Shown piece by piece: positions 8,001 through 14,055 of a DNA stretch of 15,373 bases; within the stretch, counting starts at the first letter, position 1; every line of letters begins with the position of its first letter. The translations under genes and the position numbers were made by a program. Under the pieces are notes generated by a model. It made no database searches, was not told the DNA's origin, and saw only the letters and a list, made by a program, of their open reading frames with translations. This DNA is from an uncultured Eubacteriales bacterium. GTDB taxonomy: Bacteria; Bacillota; Clostridia; Monoglobales; Monoglobaceae. The stretch lies in assembly GCA_905205855.1 (NCBI GenBank), contig CAJLFL010000022.1, positions 1-15,373 of the forward strand, written 5' to 3'.

Positions 8001-8589
8001 AATCCGCGGAACGGGAAACCTGATAGGAGCGCAGCAGCATGGGCATCTTGACGCGGTGGGATATGAAATGTACTGTCAGCTTTTGGAACAGGCGGTCAGA
8101 GAGCAAAAAGGCGAGCCTGAGCAGCCGGAAACGGAAACTTTGATAGATTTGCCGGTATCGGCATTTATTCCGGAAAGCTATATCCAAAGCCACAGCCAGC
8201 GAATCGGAGCATATAAGCGTATTGCGACGATTGACAGCGTTGACGGATTTTATGATGTGTATGATGAGATTGAGGATCGTTACGGTACGGTACCTCAGAC
8301 GGTGCATAATCTTATGGAAATCGCCTTTATCAAAAATTCGGCACGCCGCTGTGGCATTGCTGAGATAACAGGCAGCAGCGCTCAGGTAATTTTCAGATTT
8401 GATGAAAAGAATCTGCCGCCCATGCAGCCTGTGATAGATTTGATAAGTCAAAGCAAGGGTGAAATGTTTTTGCCGAATCAGGATAAGCCAAAGCTGCACT
8501 ATAAGCTTGCAAAGCCATCTGCCGGAAAAGAAAGTGAGTATTTTAATGCTCTGCATACAGTGGTTGATACAATAAACGGCGAAATGTGA
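5080..8589 (+). CDS. mfd: Transcription-repair coupling factor Mfd
   Basis: Mfd removes RNA polymerase stalled at DNA lesions and recruits UvrA for nucleotide excision repair. At 1169 residues it is full length. Domains in order: UvrB-like N-terminal module, ~residues 1-340 (RGGILDIYPCAGEYDAPARI); RNA-polymerase-interacting domain, ~500-560 (KPGDYIVHQNHGIGQYTG, then TDILYVPADQLD); the RecG-like translocase with Walker A GDVGYGKTEVAMR near 650, DEEQ box VIDEEQRFGV near 752, motif III MSATPIPRTLHMSL near 780, and motif VI region QLRGRVGRSNRLAYAYL near 918; the TRG arginine segment; and a C-terminal regulatory domain (~1015-1150). It follows pth by 14 bp. The ribosome site is weak (AAGAG), consistent with coupled translation. 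Placement between pth and a parvulin foldase is a recurring Firmicutes arrangement. Confidence 0.97.
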   Translation: MDAYLKLLNELAEFSEFTADLKAGKTPVSVLGVSDSVRAHLISCACRKLNAGGLAVTATAEAAKRLYSDLKYFTENDVDLFPETELMFYDAEARGRDVTKARLELLRRLTSAEKPMLVVTSAEAVTGFVPPPEVFKNGIPEFEVGLDIELETAAKLLTSLGYKREEMVEGEGQFSIRGGILDIYPCAGEYDAPARIEFFDTEVDSIRLFDPQSQRTTEKIDKISIYPVRELLLSDEQRAALVLKLKSLISGTDKSDERGQKLAKSLERDAERIEQGMYFPSLDKYIPYIYDKLPCLLDYIPSDYIIFWDEPAAIEEAVQKNETHMREELCRLTEYGVLHGGKYNYYTPYKEIMHMAAKGRLVGISGISRSAAEYRPARTHSFTVKSLNGFQGKLDFLTDALRFYKQNIYRTIILAGSQVRAENLAERLDEEGIRCSYQQKLTELPAPGGIVVTHGSIQRGFEYPLIRAAIIGDREIFGEEKKKRRRLRGKTGEKISGFTDLKPGDYIVHQNHGIGQYTGITRLNVDGVQKDYLKIQYKGTDILYVPADQLDMVFKYSGGGTRIKLNKLGGTEWNATRQRVKAATADMAKKLIALYAKRSNSTGIAFDKDTEWQRDFEASFPYEETSDQLRSIEEVKADMEKPCPMDRLLCGDVGYGKTEVAMRAAFKAVMSGYQVAYLVPTTILAAQHYNNFKQRMLQYPIQVDMLSRFTTGAYKKSVLKGLETGETDIVIGTHKLLGKEVKFKKLGLLVIDEEQRFGVAHKERLKELRKDIDVLTMSATPIPRTLHMSLSGIRDMSIINEPPGERYPVATYVAEYDENLIRDAIMKEIGRGGQVYYLYNRVEGIYREANRLAELAPDARVAVAHGQMHERELEEIMMEVSDGDIDILVCTTIIETGLDIANVNTIIIENADRLGLAQLYQLRGRVGRSNRLAYAYLTFRRNKALTEEAEKRLLAIKEFTEFGSGFKIAMRDLEIRGTGNLIGAQQHGHLDAVGYEMYCQLLEQAVREQKGEPEQPETETLIDLPVSAFIPESYIQSHSQRIGAYKRIATIDSVDGFYDVYDEIEDRYGTVPQTVHNLMEIAFIKNSARRCGIAEITGSSAQVIFRFDEKNLPPMQPVIDLISQSKGEMFLPNQDKPKLHYKLAKPSAGKESEYFNALHTVVDTINGEM

Positions 8590-8639
8590 ACGTGTTGTAA
8601 ACAATTCGTGAAAGAAATTAAAAAAATTTAAAAAAAGAC

Positions 8640-8668
8640 TGGAAAAATATTTAAAAATAGTGTATAGT
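8640..8668 (+). promoter_or_regulatory. Probable promoter of the foldase gene
   Basis: In the 119-bp AT-rich gap after mfd, TATAGT (8663-8668) is preceded at 17 bp by TGGAAA (8640-8645), a partial -35 match. No terminator hairpin for mfd is visible, so read-through transcription is also likely. Confidence 0.45.
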
Positions 8669-8708
8669 ATAAAAATACAGGATGAATCTATAAAAAGGAG
8701 AGATAAGA

Positions 8709-10055
8709 TTGGATAACGAAAACAAGGATTTTCAGGGTACGACCGAAGAATCCGAAATGCAGAAAAAAGTCCGCGAGGACATAAGCAGCAAGATTGCTGA
8801 CGCAGCAGCCGAAATTCCTGAGGAAATCGCAGCAGCCGAGGCGGCAGATGAAGAAGCTGAAGCTGACAGTGAAACCGCTGCTGAAACCGCAGAATCGGTA
8901 AGTGCCGAGGAGGCAGAAAACCAGGAGCTTGACGAAATGTATGCAGAGCCTCCAAAGGAGCCGAAGAAGGTTACCATAACACTCGGCAGCTTTATTATGT
9001 CGCTTATTGGCACGGCTGTAATAGGCGCTTTGCTGTTGTTTGTCGGAATGCAGATTCCCGGCTGGATAGAAAGCAGACCTGAAGGAAAGACAGCGGCAAA
9101 GGTTGACGGAACAGCTATAACGGATTTGGATATGAAGTACTATATCTATATCGCGGCAAACGATTATTTTACAGATAACAACAACGATGGTTCGGCAAAA
9201 ATCGCGGATTATGACTGGAGCCAGACCGGTGAGGACGGAAAAACAGCGGAGCAGATCGTAAAGGATAAGGCTTTGGAATCTGCGGTAGGCGAGGTCTTGA
9301 TAATGAACCTCGGCGACAAGAACGGCGCTGAATGGGATAAAGCAGCGTCTGAGGAAAAGGCAAACAGCCAGACCGATCAGCTTGTAAACAGCTATGGCGA
9401 GGAGCTTATTACTCTTAATGCACAGGCGCAAGGACTCAGCTCTATCAAGCAGTATAAGCGTAAGATAGTTCAGTTTGAGCATTTGCAGGCAGTTGAAACC
9501 GATATGGAAAGCAATCCCTCAAAGTATTATCCGGAGGATACCTCGGTGCTCAACGATTACATTGCTGAGGGTAAAGGTTCTGCAAAACATATTCTTATAA
9601 AGAATGATGACGGTTCTTCCACCGGTACAACCGAGGACGGGCAGGAAGCTGCTCCGGCAGAGGATAAGCGTGCAAAGGCAGAGGAAATCTTAGGCCGTAT
9701 CAATAACGGTGAGGACTTTGACGCTTTGATGAATGAGTTTAACGAGGACACCGGAGAAACAGAGGCGGGATATACTTTCACCGCAGGCGAGATGGCTGCT
9801 CCGTTTGAAAAGGCAGCATTTGCTCTTAAAATCGGCGAGGTCAGCGATATTGTAGAAAGCCAGTACGGTTATCACATAATCAAGAGAATCCCCGGACGTT
9901 ATGAACTTGAGGGTTATCTCAAGGAAAAAGCAAAGATTAAGACCACTTCTGTATTTGATAAGCTTTCCGTAAGCGATATCCTTAAAGAGGTTGATACAGC
10001 AACAACAGACTTCCAGACAATGTATTCACAATCTCAGCAAAAGACAAGTAAATAA
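8709..10055 (+). CDS. Membrane-anchored parvulin-type peptidyl-prolyl isomerase (PrsA/SurA-like foldase)
   Basis: A 448-residue protein expected to assist folding of exported proteins at the outer face of the membrane. The start is TTG at 8709, chosen because AAGGAG (8695-8700) lies exactly 8 nt upstream and the next in-frame ATG, at residue 17, has no such site. Residues 1-85 are strongly acidic and Ala/Glu-rich and should remain cytoplasmic. One hydrophobic helix spans ~89-117 (LGSFIMSLIGTAVIGALLLF). Residues ~125-290 are a SurA/PrsA-like chaperone region (KVDGTAITDLDMKYY). Residues ~290-395 are the rotamase domain (GSAKHILIK, EEILGRINNGEDFDALMNEF, PFEKAAFALKIGEVSDIVES, YGYHIIKRI). It lacks a lipobox Cys, unlike classical PrsA, so it is a signal-anchor protein. 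A low-complexity insert (~298-322) lies within the rotamase domain after its first strand. It follows mfd and ends at a strong terminator. Confidence 0.88.
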   Translation: MDNENKDFQGTTEESEMQKKVREDISSKIADAAAEIPEEIAAAEAADEEAEADSETAAETAESVSAEEAENQELDEMYAEPPKEPKKVTITLGSFIMSLIGTAVIGALLLFVGMQIPGWIESRPEGKTAAKVDGTAITDLDMKYYIYIAANDYFTDNNNDGSAKIADYDWSQTGEDGKTAEQIVKDKALESAVGEVLIMNLGDKNGAEWDKAASEEKANSQTDQLVNSYGEELITLNAQAQGLSSIKQYKRKIVQFEHLQAVETDMESNPSKYYPEDTSVLNDYIAEGKGSAKHILIKNDDGSSTGTTEDGQEAAPAEDKRAKAEEILGRINNGEDFDALMNEFNEDTGETEAGYTFTAGEMAAPFEKAAFALKIGEVSDIVESQYGYHIIKRIPGRYELEGYLKEKAKIKTTSVFDKLSVSDILKEVDTATTDFQTMYSQSQQKTSK

Positions 10056-10090
10056 AAAACAGTCTTGAAAATCAAGGCTTATGCCTAATG

Positions 10091-10129
10091 AAAACCGCCG
10101 TAATACTGATGTATTACGGCGGTTTTTTT
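10091..10129. terminator. Perfect bidirectional intrinsic terminator
   Basis: A 16-bp perfect stem (10091-10106 with 10111-10126) with loop TGAT and a GC-rich core CCGCCG is followed by seven T on the plus strand and preceded by AAAA, giving T on the minus strand. It lies between the convergent foldase and diguanylate cyclase genes and can end both. A weaker 8-bp hairpin without a T-run (10061-10079) lies just before it. Confidence 0.95.
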
Positions 10130-10158
10130 GACTGCTATGTTAAATAATTATAATTAAA

Positions 10159-12474
10159 CTAAAACTTTAAATCATTATTATATCGTTCTCTGGCAAAAAT
10201 CCATAGGGTATCTTTTATCGCGTCACCGTCATTATTAAGATTGTATACACAAAGCGTTATCATTTCACCGTTTAATTTTTTATAGCTTATCCTCGGTATA
10301 TTTCCCTCTGATAACTGCTTTTTTAACACATTGTAATTTGAAAAACTCATAAGCGCTCTTTGAAAATCCGGATGAACAGCTTCGTCAACATACTTTATAA
10401 ATCTTTTGGAGAAGTTTTCATTAGCACGATAACGTTCAGGATATGCTTTTGCTAAAATTATATGTGACGTATCTGCATCCATGGATATCCTTAAAATTCC
10501 GTTGAAGTACTCTCTTGACTCCAATAGTATAGTGTCAATCTCGCGGGGATTAAAGGCGCCCTGTATATAGGCTATATCATCATCACTGTATACGCTTGTC
10601 TGTTTTTTGTTTTGATAATAGCTTGCTTTTGAATCATACATTCTGCCCTCGGCTTCTTTTATCAATTCTTTGATGTCGGTGTTATGTGCTTTGTATGACA
10701 TTCCTATTGCAACGTGATAATCTGTCTTTTCAAGCTCTGTCAAAAATATTTCAATAAGTTTTTTCACCGTTTCGCGCTTTGTATTTTTGATAAAAATTAA
10801 AAATTCATCACCGCCAACACGGTATATTTTTTCGTGTGAAAAAACGTTTTTAAGATTATTTGCAATAAATATAAGCATCTCATCTCCGGCGGCATGTCCG
10901 TAATTGTTATTTATGATATGCAGCTCATTGACATCAATAAAGACACATGCAATATCTGAAAGTTCCTCTTTATTCAGTTCAGCCAAATCTTTTTTGTATG
11001 CAACACGGTTCAAAACGCCTGTAAGAGCGTCTGTAGTTGCCTCAATTTGAGTGCGGTTTAAACGTTTTTTATTATAAATGGCAATCGAAAAACAAACAGC
11101 TATTTCGGCAATAAGATTTTTAGCAAAATATTTATTTTTTGGATTTACCACACCGAGAATACCGTTGTTATTGTTATAGGTAATTGCTGAAAAAATCACT
11201 TCTTCAACACCATATTTTTTAAAGAAATCATAAAGCCTTTTATCCTGCCTTAAAAGATTTTCATTCGTTTTGACGTCCGTTACGTACATATTTGAATTGT
11301 CCTTGCTTTTTAATCCGAAGGCGTAGCGGAAAAGCTCAGATTTAAAATGCTCTCTGTATGCATCTGTGATTATTTGTTTGTTTGATTCGGTTTCGACATG
11401 ATCATGAATCTCTCCGCGCTCATCAATAAACATTGCCGAACGTGATTTTGAAGACTCGGCAATCATTTGCAGTGATTTTGTAATATTTTGCGGTTTTTGG
11501 TTTATTTCAAGAAGTATTTTTTTTATTTCTGAAGCCGTATGTATGACGGCATTTTTCTTTTTCTCATTCCGTATGAAAATAAGGAAATACCCTATGATTA
11601 TAAACAGCATTGACCATAGCGCCAGCATCATGGCTCCGGTCATAATTTGCATTTCCTTAAATAAATCCGATTCATATCTTCCGAGAATAACTCCCCAGTT
11701 TATATTATCAAGGCTTGAGAAGTAAACATAGATATCCTCGTTTCTGAATGTTGATTTAAATGAGGAAAAACCGCTTTCCTTTGTCATAAAATCATCATAA
11801 TTATGATGATTGTCATATTCACGGTCTATAAACATTGTCAGTTCGCTCGGTGTTTCGTTAAAAGTATCGACAATAAACCTTCCGGTTTCCTTATCATAGA
11901 CAAAAAGCTGTGCGTTGAGCCCGCTTACGTAATCCTTGTACTTGCCACTGATTGTATCAAGCGAAATACCGCCGTACAGGATGCCGACTGTTTTTCCGTC
12001 GGATATAATAGGAGCGGCGCATCTGATAATTTCCTTTTCGCCTATTGTCAGGTTTATCATTCTTCCGCTTATGTATTCACCTTTTTCTGCCTCGGCTTCA
12101 AATGAAATCTTCCCGGTTAAATCAATGATTCCGCGCTTAGTGACAAAGGTATTGTCGGGGTTTAATATACCGATATTTGAAACCAAGCCTATAGGCTCAA
12201 AAGAGCTTAGCATTATATCATATGATCTTCCGTCGGCATAAAGCGTTGCGGCAAAATTCGCTAAATTGACAAGATTTCTTCTGTCAGCTTTAATTCTGAT
12301 TGATAAATCCTTTTTGATGTATACAGCTTCTGTGCGGAGTTCATCATATGCTTTGTTTTCGGCATCGTGATAAAAGAAGTTCATCAGTACGGCAAATACA
12401 ATGCATATTAAAAGCAGGGCGGTAATGGTACTGTATAGAATATTCCATTTTTTTGCTTCAAATCTTACAGTCAT
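10159..12474 (-). CDS. Membrane-bound diguanylate cyclase: Cache-like sensor, GAF-like segment, GGDEF, C-terminal PAS-like domain
   Basis: A 771-residue sensor enzyme predicted to make cyclic di-GMP. Membrane helices span ~14-34 and ~277-301 and enclose an extracytoplasmic domain of about 240 residues resembling a double Cache sensor (SNIGILNPDNTFV, then CAAPIISDGKTVGILYGGIS). Residues ~310-475 look GAF-like (SAMFIDERGEI, EEVIFSAITYNNNNGILGVV). GGDEF covers ~480-620: TDALTGVLNR, FIDVNELHIINNNYGHAAGD, and an intact YRVGGDEFLIF at 551-561. The metal Asp and the guanine-contacting Asn and Asp are kept, so activity is plausible; the inhibitory RxxD site is absent (FSHE stands there). Residues ~640-765 form an additional C-terminal unit (EYFNGILRISMDADT, EAVHPDFQRAL, DTLWIFARER) that looks PAS-like. 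The start ATG at 12474 follows AGGAGG. Ligand and output target are unknown. Confidence 0.9.
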   Translation of the reverse strand: MTVRFEAKKWNILYSTITALLLICIVFAVLMNFFYHDAENKAYDELRTEAVYIKKDLSIRIKADRRNLVNLANFAATLYADGRSYDIMLSSFEPIGLVSNIGILNPDNTFVTKRGIIDLTGKISFEAEAEKGEYISGRMINLTIGEKEIIRCAAPIISDGKTVGILYGGISLDTISGKYKDYVSGLNAQLFVYDKETGRFIVDTFNETPSELTMFIDREYDNHHNYDDFMTKESGFSSFKSTFRNEDIYVYFSSLDNINWGVILGRYESDLFKEMQIMTGAMMLALWSMLFIIIGYFLIFIRNEKKKNAVIHTASEIKKILLEINQKPQNITKSLQMIAESSKSRSAMFIDERGEIHDHVETESNKQIITDAYREHFKSELFRYAFGLKSKDNSNMYVTDVKTNENLLRQDKRLYDFFKKYGVEEVIFSAITYNNNNGILGVVNPKNKYFAKNLIAEIAVCFSIAIYNKKRLNRTQIEATTDALTGVLNRVAYKKDLAELNKEELSDIACVFIDVNELHIINNNYGHAAGDEMLIFIANNLKNVFSHEKIYRVGGDEFLIFIKNTKRETVKKLIEIFLTELEKTDYHVAIGMSYKAHNTDIKELIKEAEGRMYDSKASYYQNKKQTSVYSDDDIAYIQGAFNPREIDTILLESREYFNGILRISMDADTSHIILAKAYPERYRANENFSKRFIKYVDEAVHPDFQRALMSFSNYNVLKKQLSEGNIPRISYKKLNGEMITLCVYNLNNDGDAIKDTLWIFARERYNNDLKF

Positions 12475-12535
12475 TTCTTATCCTGCCTCCTGCCGCTACA
12501 ACTTTATAATATTTGCCCTGTTTAAATCGTTTTGT

Positions 12536-12622
12536 CCCCCTAATAGGAATGTGATGCTCTGTCAGATATATAAAAAAATCACTCCGAAGCGCAACAAGAT
12601 TACTTTATGTTGTATTAGGGGG
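12536..12622 (-). ncRNA. Candidate structured 5' leader of the diguanylate cyclase mRNA (three-way junction)
   Basis: Transcription from the promoter at 12645-12673 would give a ~160-nt leader. In it, CCCCCUAAUA (from 12622-12613) pairs perfectly with UAUUAGGGGG (12545-12536), closing 67 nt. Directly against this stem lies hairpin CAACA/UGUUG (12612-12608 with 12596-12592, 11-nt loop). After a 6-nt linker CGCUUC comes GGAGUGAU pairing with AUCAC-(AU)-UCC (12585-12578 with 12555-12546), which abuts the closing stem again. It matches no riboswitch class I can recall; cyclic-di-GMP-I and -II consensus motifs are not visible. Alternatives: chance folding, or an 87-bp inverted-repeat insertion. 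Confidence 0.35.
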
Positions 12623-12644
12623 TGTTATATGCATAATTTACATT

Positions 12645-12673
12645 ATTTTACCATCTAAACAGCCATTTGTCAA
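12645..12673 (-). promoter_or_regulatory. Promoter of the diguanylate cyclase gene
   Basis: On the minus strand, TTGACA (12668-12673) and TAAAAT (12645-12650) are separated by exactly 17 bp, essentially a consensus sigma-A promoter. It lies about 170 bp upstream of the start codon, which implies a long leader. Confidence 0.8.
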
Positions 12674-12870
12674 CAATTTTCGGTAGGTTAGAATACAGTT
12701 TACTGAATTTCGTCAGGTTTAGGTAATCCGAAACAAATATTTGTTTATGTTTTGCAATAAGCAATATGATGGTGCATCTTTAATATGCAAAATATTGTTC
12801 AATATTATCCGCCCGTTTTGTAAAGTTACTGCGTGTGACAATATGCTGTCGGAGCATTTAGCCGAAAGAA
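12674..12870. other. Intergenic stretch with AT-rich dyads, no gene recognised
   Basis: No convincing gene. It contains the 16-bp perfect palindrome AAACAAATATTTGTTT (12731-12746), about 60 bp upstream of the cyclase -35 box, and a 7-bp dyad AATATTG-TT-CAATATT (12791-12806). Either could be an operator or simply AT-rich sequence. Together with the leader and the hairpin at 12871-12921 it makes up the ~500-bp gap between pfkA and the cyclase gene. Confidence 0.4.
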
Positions 12871-12921
12871 ACGGACATATATTATTTGACTCATTTAAGA
12901 GTCAAATGAATATATGTCCGT
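12871..12921. terminator. Long hairpin downstream of pfkA, probable terminator
   Basis: ACGGACATATATT-ATTTGACTC (12871-12892) pairs with 12899-12921 over 22 bp with a single bulged base; the loop is ATTTAA. It lies 57 bp after the pfkA stop, where a minus-strand terminator is expected. The minus-strand tail (TTTCTTT) is a poor T-run, whereas the plus strand has a better one (TTTGTATTTTTT). It may therefore be bidirectional, or a 3'-end stabiliser. Confidence 0.55.
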
Positions 12922-12978
12922 CTTTGTATTTTTTATTGCAGATTTATCTGTTCTGATTGCGTAAGCGGAAACAGCTTG

Positions 12979-14055
12979 TTAATCTCCGAAGCATATTCCG
13001 ATTTCGCGTCCGGATTTGATTTCGGAGCAATCGGGCGGAACGGTTTTTAATTTTCCTGCAACCTCGCTTAAAGGAACAGGTACAATCTCATTATTTTTCA
13101 AAGCTACCATGTATCCGTATTTTTTATTTTTAATCAGCTCCGCAGCTGCCGTGCCGAAGCGTGTTGATAATACTCTGTCATACGGGCAGGGCGCGCCGCC
13201 GCGCTGAAAATGGCCCGGAACGGTAACGCGGATTTCATCACCTGTCTGCTTTCCGATCTCATCGGCAATTCTGTATGAAATTGACGGGAAACTCATTTCC
13301 TCGCGGCTTTTTTTAAATTCCTTCTTTTTCATTTCCGATTCAGCGGCTGAGATTGCTCCCTCTGCCACCGCAAGTATGGAAAATCCCTTGCCCTTTTCAT
13401 CTCTGCGCCGGATTTCCTTTACAACGCTGTCGATATTATACGGGATTTCGGGTATCAGAATTATATCCGCGCCGCCTGCCATGCCGGCGTATAAGGTAAG
13501 CCACCCTGCCTTGTGTCCCATAACCTCCACCACAAAAACGCGTCTGTGTGAGGTTGCGGTAGTGTGAATACGGTCGATAACGTCCGTTGCAACCTCCATT
13601 GCACTGTGAAAGCCGAATGTCATATCAGTACCCCAGATGTCATTATCTATTGTTTTGGGCAGTGTAACAACATTAAGACCGTTTTGGCTCAGAAGATTTG
13701 CGGTTTTGTGTGTTCCGTTTCCACCGAGAACAACAAGACAGTCAAGTCCCATCTGTGCGTAGTTCTGCTTCATGTTTTCAAGCTTATCCTCAGGATTGCC
13801 TATTTGCTTTAATATTTGTTTAAACGGTTGGCGTGATGTGCCGAGAATGGTTCCGCCCAGAGTCAAAATTCCCGAAAAATCACTTTCGCTCATTACCGAA
13901 TAATCTCCGTCTATAAGACCACTGTAGCCGTTATGGATTCCGTATACCGCAAGTTCTGAGCCGAACTCCTTATATAAAGCCTTTGCTACGCCGCGGATTG
14001 CAGCGTTTAGTCCCTGGCAATCTCCGCCGCTTGTTAAAATACCTATTTTCTTCAT
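12979..14055 (-). CDS. pfkA: 6-phosphofructokinase, group III-like (G104/K124 type)
   Basis: Phosphorylates fructose 6-phosphate to fructose 1,6-bisphosphate in glycolysis; cytoplasmic. It has 358 residues, longer than the ~320 of the E. coli type. Motifs: LTSGGDCQGLNAAIRG (8-22), LGGTILGTSR (66-75), LGGNGT (110-115), catalytic PKTIDND (133-139), SHRRVFVVEVMGH (169-181), AVAEGA (229-234), VPGHFQRGGAPCPYDRVLSTR (279-299). In E. coli numbering the selectivity sites are Gly104 and Lys124. Gly104 favours ATP, while Lys124 is shared with pyrophosphate-dependent enzymes; this is the combination of the mixed group III ATP enzymes. Asn stands for Asp103 and His for Arg171. Its ATG overlaps the ppk stop by one base (TAATG), so the two are translationally coupled. 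ATP dependence is an inference from residues. Confidence 0.93.
   Translation of the reverse strand: MKKIGILTSGGDCQGLNAAIRGVAKALYKEFGSELAVYGIHNGYSGLIDGDYSVMSESDFSGILTLGGTILGTSRQPFKQILKQIGNPEDKLENMKQNYAQMGLDCLVVLGGNGTHKTANLLSQNGLNVVTLPKTIDNDIWGTDMTFGFHSAMEVATDVIDRIHTTATSHRRVFVVEVMGHKAGWLTLYAGMAGGADIILIPEIPYNIDSVVKEIRRRDEKGKGFSILAVAEGAISAAESEMKKKEFKKSREEMSFPSISYRIADEIGKQTGDEIRVTVPGHFQRGGAPCPYDRVLSTRFGTAAAELIKNKKYGYMVALKNNEIVPVPLSEVAGKLKTVPPDCSEIKSGREIGICFGD

Noticed and set aside
7864..8955. 363-codon minus-strand open frame opposite the end of mfd and the start of the foldase gene
   Set aside because: It spans the mfd-foldase boundary and its promoter region. Its composition (Arg-, Leu- and Phe-rich, low conservation look) is that of an antisense shadow of two well-supported genes.
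8688..9482. 264-codon minus-strand open frame opposite the foldase gene
   Set aside because: Fully antisense to a clearly coding sequence and Cys/Leu/Arg-rich in the way shadows are; no family recognised.
12500..12527. Similarity between TTTATAATATTTGCCCTGTT here and TTCATAAATTTGCCTGTTTA at 549-568 in the repeat element
   Set aside because: About 24 bp with two gaps and two mismatches, and no further similarity on either side. Too short to claim an element remnant without a search.
12475..12530. CAGGGCAAA in the cyclase leader as part of a cyclic-di-GMP-I riboswitch
   Set aside because: The piece matches one conserved stretch, but the GGGACGCAAAGCC and tetraloop-receptor parts are missing downstream.
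12741..12956. 71-codon plus-strand frame in the pfkA-cyclase gap
   Set aside because: It reads straight through the long hairpin at 12871-12921, has no ribosome site and starts in the AT palindrome.
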